NCBI RefSeq assembly: GCF_051401765.1
Contig: NW_027480422.1
Span: 21,904,001-21,968,000 of the forward strand
Source of the DNA: Calliopsis andreniformis
Lineage: Eukaryota; Arthropoda; Insecta; Hymenoptera; Andrenidae
Direction of reading: 5' to 3'
Length of the DNA: 64,000 nt
The first letter of the stretch is position 1; every line of letters begins with the position of its first letter. Of this stretch, positions 1-12,752 are shown piece by piece. The translations under genes were made by a program, and so were the position numbers. A model generated the notes under the pieces. It was given only the letters and a program-made list of their open reading frames with translations. It did not search any database and had not been told where the DNA came from.

Positions 1-10
1 CTTCACTCTA

Positions 11-60
11 GGGCGTTGCTCCACCAGATCGAATAGTTAGGGCCTTAGAAGTCAACGCCC
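11..60. other. 8 bp inverted repeat GGGCGTTG / CAACGCCC (example)
   Basis: GGGCGTTG at 11-18 and CAACGCCC at 53-60 are perfect reverse complements separated by 34 bases. Monomers with CAACGCCCG keep all 8 bp; those with CAACGCCAG keep 7 bp (GGCGTTG / CAACGCC). The left arm is the same GTTG segment that can pair with GCAAC in the junction dyad, so the two pairings compete. The distance is long for a stable hairpin in duplex DNA. Confidence 0.5.
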
Positions 61-332
61 GAAGCATAAAATACAAAATAAATAGAACAGTTTTTCCAAT
101 GTATAAAACGAATAATTGCAACCAGTGTGAAAGCTATGGTCATTTCTACGTTTCGTGCAACGTAGGCTTCACTCTTGGGCGTTGCTCCACCACATCGAAT
201 AGCTACGGCCTTAGAAGTCTACTCCAGAAGCATAAAATACAATAAAAATGCGACAGTTTTTCCATCGTATAACAGGAATAACAGATACCAGTGTGAAATA
301 ACCTGTCATTTCTACGTTCCGGGTAACCTAGG

Positions 333-1260
333 CTTCACTCTATGGCGTTGCTCCACCAGATCGAATACTTAGGGGCTTAGAAGTCAACGCCCGAAGCATA
401 AAATACAAAATAAATAGAACAGTTTTTCCAATGTATAAAACGAATAATTGCAACCAGTGTGAAAGCTATGGTCATTTCTACGTTCCGTGCAACCTAGGCT
501 TCACTCTTGGGCGTTGCTCCACCACATCGAATATCTACGGCCTTAGAAGTCTACTCTAGAAGCATAAAATACAGTATAAATACAACAGCTTTTCCATCGT
601 ATAAAATGAATAATCGCAAACAGTCTGAAAGTAATGGTCGTTTCTACGTTCCGGGCAACCTAGGCTTCACTCTTGGGCGTTGCTCCACCACACCGAATAG
701 CTACGGCCTTAGAAGCCAACGCAACAAGCATAAAGTCCAATAAAAATACAACAGTCTTTCCATCGTATAAAACGGATAATTGCAGCTACTGAGAAAGTTA
801 TGGTCATTTCTACGTTCCGGGCAACATAGGCTTCACTCTAGGGCGTTGCTCCACCAGATCGAATATTTAAGGCCTTAGAAGTCAGCGCCCGAAGCATAAA
901 ATATAATAAAGTTACAACAGTTTTTCCTTCGCATAACTGGAATAATTGCAACCAGTGTGAATGTAATGGTTATTTCTACGTTCCGGGCGACCTAGGCCTC
1001 ACCCTAGGGCGTTGCGCCACCAGATCGAATAGTTAGGGGCTTTGAATACAACGCCAGGAGCATAAAGTACAGTAAAAATGTAACAGTTCTTCCATTGTGT
1101 AAGAGGAATAACTGCAACCAGTGTGAAAGTACTGGTCATTTCTACGTTCCGGGTAACCTAGGCTTCACTCTATGGCGTTGCTCCACCAGATCGAATAGCT
1201 AGGGACTTAGAATTCAACGCCAGAAGAATAAAATACAACATAAGTACAACAGTTTTTCCA
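333..1260 (+). repeat. 9-monomer-shift repeat, copy 1 (partner 1,826-2,753)
   Basis: This stretch of about 5.6 monomers recurs 1,493 bp downstream (9 monomers minus 1 bp). Shared unusual variants include CACATCGAATATCTACGG, a GCAACTACTGAG-like replacement of GCAACCAGTGTG, and GGGCGACCTAGGCCTCACC. The first monomer of the pair is looser and the rest nearly identical. The copies part at about 1,260 / 2,753, where TATAAAATGAATAATCG is opposed by TATAACAGGAATAATTG. Confidence 0.85.
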
Positions 1261-1610
1261 TCGTATAAAATGAATAATCGCAGACAGTGTGAAGGTAATG
1301 GTCATTTCTACGTTCCGGGCAACCTAGGCTTCGCTGTAGGGCGTTGCTCCACCAGATCGAATAATTAAGGCCTTAGAAGCCAACGGCCGAACCATAAAAT
1401 GCAATAAAAGTAAAACAGTGTTTCCATTGTATAAAACGAGTAGTTGAAACCAGTGTGAAAGTTATGGTCATTTCTACGTTCCGCGCAACATAGGCTTAAC
1501 CCCAGGCCGTTGATCCACCAGATCCAATAGTTAGGACCTAAGAAGTCAGCGCCAGAAGCATAAAATGCAAAAAAATACAACAGTTTTTCCACCGTATAAC
1601 AGGAATAATT
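965..1610 (+). repeat. Long-range repeat, partner 14,398-15,043
   Basis: About four monomers match sequence 13,433 bp downstream (81 monomers minus 13 bp). Diagnostic shared variants are GTAGTTGAAACCAGTG (1,440 and 14,873), CCAACGGCCGAACC and CCCCAGGCCGTTGATCC. The match ends near 1,610, where the second copy changes to GCAACAAGTGTGGAAG. The short deficit against an exact multiple of 166 reflects single-base deletions between the copies. Confidence 0.85.
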
Positions 1611-1799
1611 GCAACCAGTGTGAAAGTAATGGTCATTACTACGTTCCGGGCAACCTAGGTTTCACTCTTGGGCGTTGCTCCACCACATCGAATTGCTACG
1701 GCCTTAGAAGTCAACTCCAGAAGCATAAAATACAATATAAATAAAACAGATTTTCCATCGTATAAAATGAATGATTGCAAACAGTGTGAAAGTTATGGT

Positions 1800-3195
1800 C
1801 ATTTCTACGTTCCGGGCAACCTAGGCTTCACTCTAGGGCGTTGGTCCACCAGATCGAATAGTTAGGGCCTTAGAAGTCAACGCCCGAAGCGTAAAATACA
1901 AAATAAATAGAACAGTTTTTCCATTGTATACAATGAATAATTGCAACCAGTCTGAAAGCTATGGTCATTTCTACGTTCCGTGCAACCTAGGCTTCACTCT
2001 TGGGCGTTGCTCCACCACATCGAATATCTACGGCCTTAGAAGTCTACTCTAGAAGCATAAAATACAGTATAAATACAACAGCTTTTCCATCGTATAAAAT
2101 GAATAATCGCAAACAGTCTGAAAGTAATGGTCGTTTCTACGTTCCGGGCAACCTAGGCTTCACTCTTGGGCGTTGCTCCACCACACCGAATAGCTACGGC
2201 CTTAGAAGTCAACGCAACAAGCATAAAGTCCAATAAAAATACAACAGTCTTTCCATCGTATAAAACGGATAATTGCAACTACTGAGAAAGTTATGGTCAT
2301 TTCTACGTTCCGGGCAACATAGGCTTCACTCTAGGGCGTTGCTCCACCAGATCGAACATTTAAGGCCTTAGAAGTCAGCGCCCGAAGCATAAAATATAAT
2401 AAAGTTACAACAGTTTTTCCTTCGCATACCTGGAATAATTGCAACCAGTGTGAATGTAATGGTTATTTCTACGTTCCGGGCGACCTAGGCCTCACCCTAG
2501 GGCGTTGCGCCACCAGTTCGAATAGTTAGGGGCTTTGAATACAACGCCAGGAGCATAAAATACAGTAAAAATGTAACAATTTTTCCATTGTGTAAGAAGA
2601 ATAACTGCAACCAGTGTGAAAGTACTGGTCATTTCTACGTTCCGGGTAACCTAGGCTTCACTCTATGGCGTTGCTCCACCAGATCGAATAGCTAGGGACT
2701 TAGAATTCAACGCCAGAAGAATAAAATGCAACATAAGTACAACAGTCTTTCCATCGTATAACAGGAATAATTGCAAACAGTGTGAAAGTGGTGGTCATTT
2801 CTACGTTCCTGGCAACCTACGCTTCACTCTAGGGCGTTGGTCCACCAGATCCAATAGTTAGGACCTTAGAAGTGAACACCCGACGCATTAAATACAATAA
2901 AAGTACAACAGTTTTTCCATTGTATGAATAGAGTAATTGCAACCAGTGTGAAAGCAATGGCCATTCCTACGTTTCGGGCAACATAGCCTTCACTCTTGGA
3001 CGTTGCCTCACGAGATCGAATAGATAGGACCTTACAAGTCAACGCCAGAAGCATAAAATACAGTAAAAATACAACAGGTTTTCCATCGTATAACAGGAAT
3101 AATTGCAACCAGTGTGAAAGAGATGGTCATTTCTACGTTCCGGGCAACCTAGGCTTCACTCTAGGGCGCTGGTCCATCAGATCCAATAGTTAGTG
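1800..3195 (+). repeat. Long-range repeat, copy 1 (partner 15,565-16,959)
   Basis: About 1.4 kb (8.4 monomers) recurs 13,764 bp downstream (83 monomers minus 14 bp). It carries odd variants in both copies: GAACACCCGACGCATTAAAT, a TTGTATGAATAGAG segment, and GGACGTTGCCTCACGAGATC. Only scattered base changes separate the copies. Just beyond 3,195 the second copy contains one additional monomer before TAGTGCCTTAGAAG resumes at 17,121, 13,930 bp from its partner at 3,191, that is one monomer further. Confidence 0.88.
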
Positions 3196-5739
3196 CCTTA
3201 GAAGTCAACGTCTGAAGCATAAAATACAACATAAGTACAACAGTTTTTCCATCCTATAAAGTGAATAATTGCAAACAGTGTGAATGTAATGGTCATTTCT
3301 ACGTTACGGGCATCCTAGGCTTCACTCTAGGGCGTTGCTCCACCAGATCGACTAGTTAGGCCCTTGGAAGTCAACGCCCGAAGCATAAAATACAATATAA
3401 ATACAACAGTTTTTCCATCGTATAAAACGAATAATTGCAACCAGTGTGAAAGAAATGGCCATTTCAACGTTCCGGGCATCCTACTTAACTCTGAGGCATT
3501 CCTCCACCAGATCGAATACATAGTGCCCTAGAAGTCAACGCCAGAAGCATAAAGTACAATCAAAATCCAACAGTTTGTCCATCGTATAACAGGAATAATT
3601 GCAACATGCTTGAAGGTAATGGTCATTTCTACGTTGCGGCCAATCTAGGTTTTGCTCTAGGGCGTTGCTCCACCACATCGAACAGTTAGGGCCTTAGGAG
3701 TCAGCGCCTGAAGCATAAAATACAATAAAAATACAACATTTTTTTCATCGTATAACAGGTGATAATTGCAACCAGTGTGAAAGATATGGTCATTTCTACG
3801 TTCCGGGCAACCTGGGCTTCACTCTGGGGCGTTGTTCCACCATATCGAATAGTTAGGGCCTATGAAGTCAACGCCAGAAGCATAAAATACAATATAAATA
3901 CAACAGCTTTTCCATCGTATATAATGTATATTTGCAAACAGTGTGAAAGTACAGGTCATTTCTACGTTCCGGGCAACCTCGGTTTCGCTCTAGGGCGTTG
4001 CTCCACCAGATCGAATAGCTAGGGACTTAGAAGTCAACGCCAGAAGCATAAAATACAAAATAAATGGATCAGTTTTTCCATTGTATAAAACGAATAATTG
4101 CAACCAGTGTAAAATTTATGGTCATTTCTACGTTACGGGCAACCTGGGCTTAACCATAGGGCGTTGCTCCACCACACCGAATAGCTACGGCCTTAGAAGA
4201 CAACGCAAGAAGCATAAAGTCTAATAAAAATACAACAGTTTTTCCATCGTACAAAACGGATAATTACAACTAGTGTGAATGTTATGGTCATTTTTACGTT
4301 CGGGGCAACCTAGGTTTCACTCTTGGGCGTTGCTCCACCACATCGAATTGCTACGGCCTTAGAAGTCTACTCCAGAAGCATAAAATACAATATAAATAAA
4401 ACAGATTTTCCATCGTATAAAATGAATGATTGCAAACAGTGTGAAAGTTATGGTCATTTCTACGTTCCGGGCAACCTAGGCTTTACTCCAGGGTGCTGCT
4501 CCACGAGATCGAATAGTTAGCGACTTTGAATACAACGCCAGAAGCATAAAATACAATAAATATGAAACAGATTTTCCATCGTATAACAGGAAAGCTGCAA
4601 CCAGTGTGAAAGTACTGGTCATTTCTATGTTCCGGGTAACCTAGGCTTCACTCTAGGGCGTCGCTCCACCAGATCGAACAGCTAGGTACTTAGAATTCAA
4701 CGCCAGAAGAATAAAATACAACATAAATACAACAGTTTTCCCATCGTATAAAACGAATAATTGCAACCAGTATGAAAGTTATGGTCATTTCTACGTTCCG
4801 GCGAACCTAGGCTTCACCCTAGGGCGTTGTTTCTCCAGATCGAATTGTTGGGGCCTAAAAAGTCAACGCCAGAAGCATAAAATACAAAATAGATACAACA
4901 GTTTTTCTATCGTACATAATGTATATTTGCAAACGGTGTGAAAGTAAAGGTCATTTCTACGTTCCGGGCAACCTAGGCTTAACTGTAGGGCGTTTCTCCA
5001 CAAGATCGCATAGTTAGGGACTTAGAATTCAACGACAGAAGCATAAAATGCTATAAAAATGCAACAGTTTTTCCATCGTATAACAGGAATAATTGCAACC
5101 AGTGTGAAGGTAATGGTCTTTTCTACGTTCCGGGCAACCTAGGCTTCACTACAGGGCGGTGCTCCGCCAGATCATATAGTTAGGGCCTAAGAAGCCAACG
5201 CCAGAAGCATAAAATACAATATAAATAGAACAGCTTTTCCATCGTATATAATGTATATTTGGAAACAGTGTGAAAGTAACGGTCATTTCTACGTTCCGGG
5301 AAGCCTAGGCTTAACTGTAGGGCGTTGCTCCACCAGATCGAATAGGTAGGGCCTCAGATGTCACCGCCTTAAGCATAAAATACAATAAAAATAGAACAGT
5401 TTTTTATCGTATGACAGGAATAATTACTACCAGAGTGAAAGTAATGGTCATTTCTACGTTTCGGGCGAACTAGGCTTCACTCTAGGGCGTTGCTCCACCA
5501 GATCGAATAGTTAGGACCTAAGAAGTCAACGCCAGAAGCATAAAATACTATATAAATACAACAGCTTTTCCATCGTATATAATGTATATTTGGAAACAGT
5601 GTGAAAGTAACGGTCATTTCTACGTTCCGGGCAGCCTAGGCTTAACTGTAGAACGTTGCTCCACCAGATCGAATAGGTAGGGCCTCAGATGTCACCGCCT
5701 TAAGCATAAAATACAATAAAAATACAACAGTTTTTCCAT

Positions 5740-5937
5740 CGTATAAAAGGAATAATTGCAACCAGTGTGTAAGTAATGGTCATTTGTACTTTCCGGGCAA
5801 CATAGGTTTCACTCATGGGCGTTGCTCCACCACATCGAATAGCTACGGCCTTAGAAGTCAACTCCAGAAGCATAAAATACAATATAAATACAACAGCTTT
5901 TCCATCGTATAAAATGAATGATTACAAACAGTGTGAA
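5740..5937 (+). repeat. Short 14-monomer-shift repeat, partner 8,063-8,260
   Basis: Just over one monomer recurs 2,323 bp downstream (14 monomers minus 1 bp). Shared marks are GTGTGTAAGTAATGG, CATTTGTACTTTCC and TTTCACTCATGGGCG. The copies part where GTGTGAAGGTAATGG here is opposed by GTGTGAAAGTTATGG. Confidence 0.75.
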
Positions 5938-6409
5938 GGTAATGGTCTTTTCTACGTTCCGGGCAACCTAGGCTTCACTACAGGGCGGTGCTCCGCCAGA
6001 TCAAATTGTTAGGGCCTAAGAAGTCAACGCCAGAAGCATAAAATACAATATAAATAGAACAGCTTTTCCATCGTATATAATGTATTATTTGGAAACAGTG
6101 TGAAAGTAACGGTCATTTCTACGTTCCGGGCAGCCTAGGCTTAACTGTAGGGCGTTGCTCCACCAGATCGAATAGGTAGGGCCTTAGATGTCACCGCCTT
6201 ATGCATAAAATACAATAAAAATAGAACAGTTTTTTATCGTATGACAGGAATAATTACTACCAGAGTGAAAGAAATGGTCATTTCTACGTTTCGGGCGAAC
6301 TAGGTTTCACTCTAGGGCGTTGCTCCACCAGATCGAATAGTTAGGACCTAAGAAGTCAACGCCAGAAGCATAAAATACAATATAAATACAACAGCTTTTC
6401 CATCGTATA

Positions 6410-7281
6410 TAATGTATATTTGCAAACAGTGTGAAAGTAACGGTCATATCTACTTTCCGGGCAACCTAGGCTTAACGCTAGGGCGTTGCTCCACCAGGTC
6501 GAATAATTACGGCCTAACATGTCAACGCCAGAAGCATAAAACACAATATAAGTACAACAGCTTTTCCATCGTATAAAATGTATAATTGCAAGCAGTGTGA
6601 AGGTAATGGTCATTTCTACGTTCCGGGCAACCTAGGCTTCACTATAGAGCGTTGCTCCACCAGATCGAATAGTTAGGGCCTTTGAAGTCGACGCCCGAAG
6701 CATAAAATACAAAATAAATAGAACAATTTTTCCATTGTATAAAACGAATAATTGCAACCAGTGTGAAAGGTATGGTCATTTCTACGTTCCGGGCAACCTA
6801 GGTCTCACTCTTGGGCGTTGCTCCACCACATCGGACAGGTACGGCCTTATAAGTCAACTCCAGAAGCATACAATACAATAAAAATACAACAGCTTTTCCA
6901 TCGTTTAAAATGAATGATTGCAAACAGTGTGAAAGTTATGGTCATTTCTACGTTCCGGGCAACCTAGGCTTAACTCCAGGGCGTTGCTCCACCATATCGA
7001 ATAGTTTGGGACTTTGAATACAACGTCAGAAGCATAAAATACAATAAAAATGCAACAGTTTTTCCATCGTATAACAGGAAAGCTGCAACGAGTGTGAAAG
7101 TATTGGTCAATTCTATGTTCCGGGTAACCTAGGCTTCACCTTATGCCGTTGTTCCACCAGATCGAATAGCTAGGGCCTCAGAAGTCAACGCCCGAAGCAT
7201 AAAATACAAAATAAATAGAACAGTTTTTCGATTGTATAAAACGAATAATTGCATCCAGTGTGAAGGTTATGGTCATTTCTA
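6410..7281 (+). repeat. Long-range repeat, partner 20,008-20,879
   Basis: About 870 bp match sequence 13,598 bp downstream (82 monomers minus 14 bp). Shared marks include GGTCATATCTACTTTCCGGG, CACTATAGAGCG, ATCGGACAGGTACGG and CACCTTATGCCGTTG. The match ends where this copy keeps ACGTTCCGGG and the other reads ACGTATCGGG. That point is also where I place the end of zone 1. Confidence 0.85.
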
Positions 7282-7755
7282 CGTTCCGGGCAACCTAGGC
7301 TTCACCCTAGAGCGTTGCTCCACAAGATCGAATAGCTAGGGCCTCAGAAGTCAACGCCCGAAGCATAAAATACAAAATAAATAGAACAGTTTTTCCATTG
7401 TATAAAACGAATAATTGCATCCAGTGTGAAAGTTATGGTCATTTATACGTTCCGGGCAACCTAGTCTTCACCCTAGAGCGTTGCTCCACAAGATCGAATA
7501 GTTAGGGCCTCAGAAGTCAACGCCCGAAGCATGAAATACAAAATAAATAGAACAGTTTTTCCATTGTATAAAACGAATAATTGCATCCAGTGTGAAAGTT
7601 ATGGTTATTTATACGTTCCGGGCAACCTAGGCTTCACTCTAGGGCATAGTTCCAACAGATAGAATAGTTAGGGCCTAAGAAGACAACACCAGAATCATAA
7701 AATACACTATAAATGCAACAGCTTTTCCATCGTATATGATGTATATTTGCAAAGA
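6770..7755 (+). repeat. Repeat in a second register, partner 19,041-20,026
   Basis: About 980 bp match sequence 12,271 bp downstream (74 monomers minus 13 bp), overlapping the block that also matches 13,598 bp downstream. CTTATGCCG lies at 7,140, 19,411 and 20,738, so the two downstream copies are 1,327 bp (8 monomers minus 1) apart. The downstream region therefore underwent a local 8-monomer duplication that this region lacks. Inside the block, the monomers near 7,160, 7,325 and 7,490 are nearly identical neighbours, marked by GGGCCTCAGAAG and GCATCCAGTGTG. Confidence 0.83.
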
Positions 7756-8088
7756 GTGTGAAAGTAAAGGTCATTTCTACGTTCCGGGCAACCTAGGCTT
7801 AAATGTAGGGCGTTGCTCCAACAGATCGCATAGTTAGGGACTTAGAATTTAACGCCAGAAGCCTAAAATACAATAAAAATGCAACAGTATTTCCATCGTA
7901 TTACAGGAATAATTGCAACCAGTGTGAAAGTAATGGCCATTTCTGCGTTCCGTGCAACCTAGGCTTCACTCTAGGGCGTTGCTCCACCACATCGATTAGC
8001 TACGGCCTTAGAAGTCACCGCCTTAAGCATAAAATACAATAAAAATAGAACAGTTTTTTCATCGTATAACAGGAATAATTGCAACCAG
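7325..8088 (+). repeat. 12-monomer-shift repeat, partner 9,316-10,079
   Basis: About 760 bp recur 1,991 bp downstream (12 monomers minus 1 bp). Shared marks are AGGGCATAGTTCCAACAG, GACAACACCAGAATC and TTTCTGCGTTCCGTGC. The copies part at about 8,088 / 10,079, where GTGTGTAAGTAATGG is opposed by GAGTGAAAGAGATGG. Confidence 0.85.
7954..7982. other. Imperfect dyad at the monomer junction (example)
   Basis: GCAAC plus CTAG, an 8-base spacer (GCTTCACT), then CTAG, GGC and GTTGC form an imperfect inverted repeat. CTAG pairs with CTAG and GCAAC pairs with GTTGC, with GGC left as a bulge. The element spans the end of one monomer and the start of the next, and recurs in most monomers with single-base changes. 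It could form a small hairpin or cruciform or be a symmetric protein site. No function is shown by the sequence. Confidence 0.6.
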
Positions 8089-8304
8089 TGTGTAAGTAAT
8101 GGTCATTTGTACTTTCCGGGCAACATAGGTTTCACTCATGGGCGTTGCTCCACCACATCGAATAGCTACGGCCTTAGAAGTCAACTCCAGAAGCATAAAA
8201 TACAATATAAATACAACAGCTTTTCCATCGTATAAAATGAATGATTACAAACAGTGTGAAAGTTATGGTCATTTCTACGTTCCGGGCAACCTAGGCTTCA
8301 CTCT

Positions 8305-9328
8305 AGGGCGTTGCTTCACCAGATCGCATAGTTAGTTCCTTTGAACTCGACGCCCGAAGCATAAAATACAAAATAAATAGAACAGTTTTTCCATCGTATA
8401 ACAGGAAAGCTGCAACGAGTGTGAAAGTACTGGTCAATTCTATGTTCCGGGTAACCTAGGCTTCACTCTAGGGCGTTCCTCCACCATATCGCATAGCTCG
8501 GGACTTAGAATTCAACGCCAGAAGAATAAAATACAACATAAGTACAACAGTTTTACCATCGTATAAAATGAATAATCGCAAACAGTGTGAAGGTAATGGT
8601 CATTTCTACGTTCCGGGCGACCTTGGCTTCACTCTAGGGCGCTGCTCCACCAGATCGAATAGGTAGGGCCTTAGATGTCACCGCCTTAAGCATAAAATAC
8701 AATAAAAATAGAACAGTTTTTTATCGTATGACAGGAATAATTACTACCAGAGTGAAAGCAATGGTCATTTCTACGTTTCGGGCGACCTAGGCTTCACTCT
8801 AGGGCGTTGCTCCACCAGATCGAATAGTTAGGACCTAAGAAGTCAACGCCAGAAGCATAAAACACAATATAAATACAACAGCTTTTCCATCGTTATGTAA
8901 TGTATATTTGCAAAGAGTGTGAAAGTAACGGTCATTTCTACTTTCCGGGCAACCTAGGCTTAACGCTAGGGCGTTGCTCCACCAGGTCGAATAGTTAGGG
9001 CCTAACATGTCAACGCCAGAAGCATAAAACACAATATAAATACAACAGCTTTTCCATCGTATATGATGTATAAATGTAAACAGTGTGAAAGTAAAGGTCA
9101 TTTCGACGTTCCGAGCAACTTAGGCTTAACTGTAGGGCGTTGCTCCACTAGATCGCATAGTTCGGGACTTAGAATTTAACGCCCGGAGCATAAAATACGA
9201 TAAAATCGGAACAGTTTTTCCATCGTATGACAGGAATAATTGCAACCAGTGTGAAAGTACAGGTCATTTCTACGTTCCGGGCAACATAGGTTTCGCTCTA
9301 GGGCGTTGCTCCACCAGATCGAATAGCT
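8305..9328 (+). repeat. Long-range repeat, copy 1 (partner 17,756-18,779)
   Basis: About 1.02 kb recur 9,451 bp downstream (57 monomers minus 11 bp). Both copies share a 1 bp insertion giving CATCGTTAT (about 8,890 and 18,341), the block TTTGAACTCGACGCCCG, and GATAAAATCGGAACAG. A shared insertion marks common descent better than substitutions do. The copies part after TAGCTAGGG near 9,328 / 18,779. Confidence 0.87.
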
Positions 9329-10079
9329 AGGGCCTCAGAAGTCAACGCCCGAAGCATAAAATACAAAATAAATAGAACAGTTTTTCCATTGTATAAAACG
9401 AATAATTGCATCCAGTGTGAAGGTTATGGTCATTTCTACGTTCCGGGCAACCTAGTCTTCACCCTAGAGCGTTGCTCCACAAGATCGAATAGTTAGGGCC
9501 TCAGAAGTCAACGCCCGAAGCATAAAATACAAAATAAATAGAACAGTTTTTCCATTGTATAAAACGAATAATTGCATCCAGTGTGAAAGTTATGGTTATT
9601 TATACGTTCCGGGCAACCTAGGCTTCACTCTAGGGCATAGTTCCAACAGATAGAATAGTTAGGGCCTAAGAAGACAACACCAGAATCATAAAATACACTA
9701 TAAATGCAACAGCTTTTCCATCGTATATGATGTATATTTGCAAAGGGTGTGAAAGTAAAGGTCATTTCTACGTTCCGGGCAACCTAGGCTTAAATGTAGG
9801 GCGTTGCTCCAACAGATCGCATAGTTAGGGACTTAGAATTTAACGCCAGAAGCCTAAACTACAATAAAAATGCAACAGTATTTCCATCGTATAACAGGAA
9901 TAATTGCAACCAGTGTGAAAGTAATGGCCATTTCTGCGTTCCGTGCAACCTAGGCTTCACTCTAGGGCGTTGCTCCACCACATCGATTAGCTACGGCCTT
10001 AGAAGTCACCGCCTTAAGCATAAAATACAATAAAAATAGAACAGTTTTTTCATCGTATAACAGGAATAATTGCAACCAG

Positions 10080-10765
10080 AGTGAAAGAGATGGTCATTTC
10101 TACGTTCCGTGCAACCTAGGCTTCACTCTTGGGCGTTGCTCCACCACACTGAATAGCTACGGCCTTAGAAGTCAACGCAAGAAGCATAAAGTCCAATAAA
10201 AGTACAACAGTTTTTCCATCGTATAAAACGGATAATTACAACTAGTGTGAATGTAATGGTCATTTCTACGTTCCGGGCAACCTAGGCTTCACTCTGGGGC
10301 GTTGCTCCACCAGATCGAATATTTAGGGCCTTAGAAGTCAGCGCCCGAAGCATAAAATATAATAAAGTTACAACAGTTTTTCCCTCGCATAACTGGAATA
10401 ATTGCAACCAGTGTGAATGTAATGGTTTTTTCTACGTTCCGGGCGACCTAGGCCTCACTCTAGGGCGTTGCGCCACCAGATCGAATAGTTAGGGGCATTG
10501 AATACAACGCCAGGAGCATAAAATACAATAAAAATGTAACAGTCTTTCCATTGTATAAGAGGAATAACTGCAACCAGTGTGAAAGTACTGGTCATTTCTA
10601 CGTTCCGGGTAACCTAGGCTTCACTCTATGGCGTTGCTCCACCAGATCGATAGCTAGGGACTTAGAATTCAACGCCAGAAGAATAAAATACAACAAAAGT
10701 ACAACAGTTTTTCCATCATATAAAATGAATAATTGCAAACAGTGTGAAAGTAATGATCATTTCTA
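10080..10765 (+). repeat. Three-copy block, copy 1
   Basis: About 690 bp occur three times: here, at about 12,067-12,752 (1,987 bp downstream) and at about 13,560-14,245 (3,480 bp downstream). All three share a 1 bp deletion giving CAGATCGATAGCTAGG (about 10,640, 12,630 and 14,120), plus GGGCATTGAATACAACG and GAATGTAATGGTTTTTTC. The shared deletion is a good clade marker. The copies end in different sequences, so they joined different neighbours. Confidence 0.87.
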
Positions 10766-11939
10766 CGTTCCGGGTATCCTAGGCTTCACCCTAGGGCGTT
10801 ACTCCACCAGATCGAATAGTTAGGGCCTAAGATGTCAACGCCAGAAGCATAAAATACAAAATAGATACAATAGTCTTTCCATCGTATAAAACGAATAATT
10901 GCACGAGTGTGAAAGTCAGGGTCATTCCTACGTTTCCGATAACCTGGGCTTCACTCTTGGGCGTTGCTCTACCAGGTCGAATAGTTAGGGCCTAAGAAGC
11001 CAACGCCCGAAGCATAAAATACAATACAAATACAACAGTTATTCCATCGTATAACAGGAATAATTACAACCAATGTGAAAGTAATGGGCATTGCTACGTT
11101 CCGTGCAAACTAGGCTTCACTCTTGGGCGTTGCTCCACCAGGTCGAATTGTTAGCGCCTTAGAAAACAACTCCAGACGCATAAAATACAATAAAAATACA
11201 ACAGTATTTCCATCGTATAAAAAGAATAATTGCAACCATTGTGAAAGTGATGGTCATTTCTACGTTCCGGGCAACCTAGGCTTCACTCTAGGGCGTTGCT
11301 CAACTAGATCGAATAGTTAGGGCCTTAGAAGTCAACGCCCGCAGCATAAAATACAAAATAAATAGAACAGTTTTTCCATTGTATAAAAGGAATGATTGCA
11401 AACAGTGTGAAAGTTATGGTCATTTCTACGTTCCGGGCAACCTAGGCTTAACTCGAGGGCGTTGCTCCACGAGATCGAATAGTTAGGGACTTTGAATACA
11501 ACGCTAGAAGCATAAAATACAATAAAAATGAAACAGATTTTCCATCGTATAACAGGAAAGCTGCAACCAGTGTGAAAGTACTGGTCATTTCTACGTTCCG
11601 GCAACCTAGGCTTCACTCTAGGGCGTTGCTCCACCAGATCGAATAGTTAGGGCCTTAGAAGTCAACGCCCGAAGCATAAAATACAAAATAAATAGAACAG
11701 TTTTTCCATTGTATAAAACGAATAATTGCAACCAGTGTGAGAGCTATGGTCATTTCTACGTCCCGTGCAACCTAGGCTTCACTCTTGGGCGTTGCTCCAC
11801 TACATCGAATATCTACGGCCTTAGAAGTCTACTCCAGAAGCATAAAATACAATATAAATACAACAGCTTTTCCATCGTATAAAATGAATAATCGCAAACA
11901 GTCTGAAAGTAATGGTCGTTTCTACGTTCCGTGCAACCT

Positions 11940-12752
11940 AGGCTTCACTATTGGGCGTTGCTCCACCACATCGAATATCTACGGCCTTAGAAGTCTACTC
12001 CGGAAGCATAAAATACAATATAAATACAACAGCTTTTCATCGTATAACAGGAATAATTGTAACCAGTGTGAAAGAGATGGTCATTTCTACGTTCCGTGCA
12101 ACCTAGGCTTCACTCTTGGGCGTTGCTCCTCCACACCGAATAGCTACGGCCTTAGAAGTCAACGCAAGAATCATAAAGTCCAATAAAAATACAACAGTTT
12201 TTCCATCGTATAAAACGGATAATTACAACTAGTGTGAGTGTAATGGTCCTTTCTACGTTCCGGGCAACCTAGGCTTCACTCTGGGGCGTTGCTCCACCAG
12301 ATCGAATATTTAGGGCCTTAGAAGTCAGCGCCCGAAGCATAAAATATAATAAAGTTACAACAGTTTTTCCTTCGCATAACTGGAATAATTGCAACCAGTG
12401 TGAATGTAATGGTTTTTTCTACGTTCCGGGCGACCTAGGCCTCACTCTAGGGCGTTGCGCCACCAGATCGCATAGTTAGGGGCATTGAATACAACGCCAG
12501 GAGCATAAAATACAATAAAAATGTAACAGTTTTTCCATTGTATGAGAGGAATAACTGCAACCAGTGTGAAAATACTGGTCATTTCTACGTTCCGGGTAAC
12601 CTAGGCTTCACTATATGGCGTTGCTCCACCAGATCGATAGCTAGGGACTTAGAATTCAACGCCAGAAGAATAAAATACAACAAAAGTACAACAGTTTTTC
12701 CATCGTATAAAATGAATAAGTGCAAACAGTGTGAAAGTAATGGTCATTTCTA
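11940..12752 (+). repeat. Three-copy block, copy 2, with upstream extension
   Basis: This copy is most like the third one, 1,493 bp downstream at 13,433-14,245. Both share the upstream variants CTCCGGAAGCATAAAATAC, CAGCTTTTCATCG (one T-tract base lost) and GAATAATTGTAACCAG, which precede the part common to all three copies. Differences include TGAGAGGAATAAC here against TAAGAGGAATAAC. Confidence 0.85.

Noticed and set aside
2000..2236. Single regular higher-order unit of 9 monomers (1,493 bp) for the whole array
   Set aside because: The 9-monomer shift holds only for about 0.33-2.75 kb and again for 11.9-14.2 kb. Elsewhere the shifts are 6, 8, 12, 16, 21, 24 or 35 monomers, so no single unit explains the array.
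10551..10823. Plus-strand frames with repeated C-x-x-C segments (for example NCNQCES) that look like a zinc-binding repeat protein
   Set aside because: The cysteines come from the conserved bases TGCAACCAGTGTG of the monomer. Neighbouring monomers break the frame by stops, and no selection for the frame is apparent.
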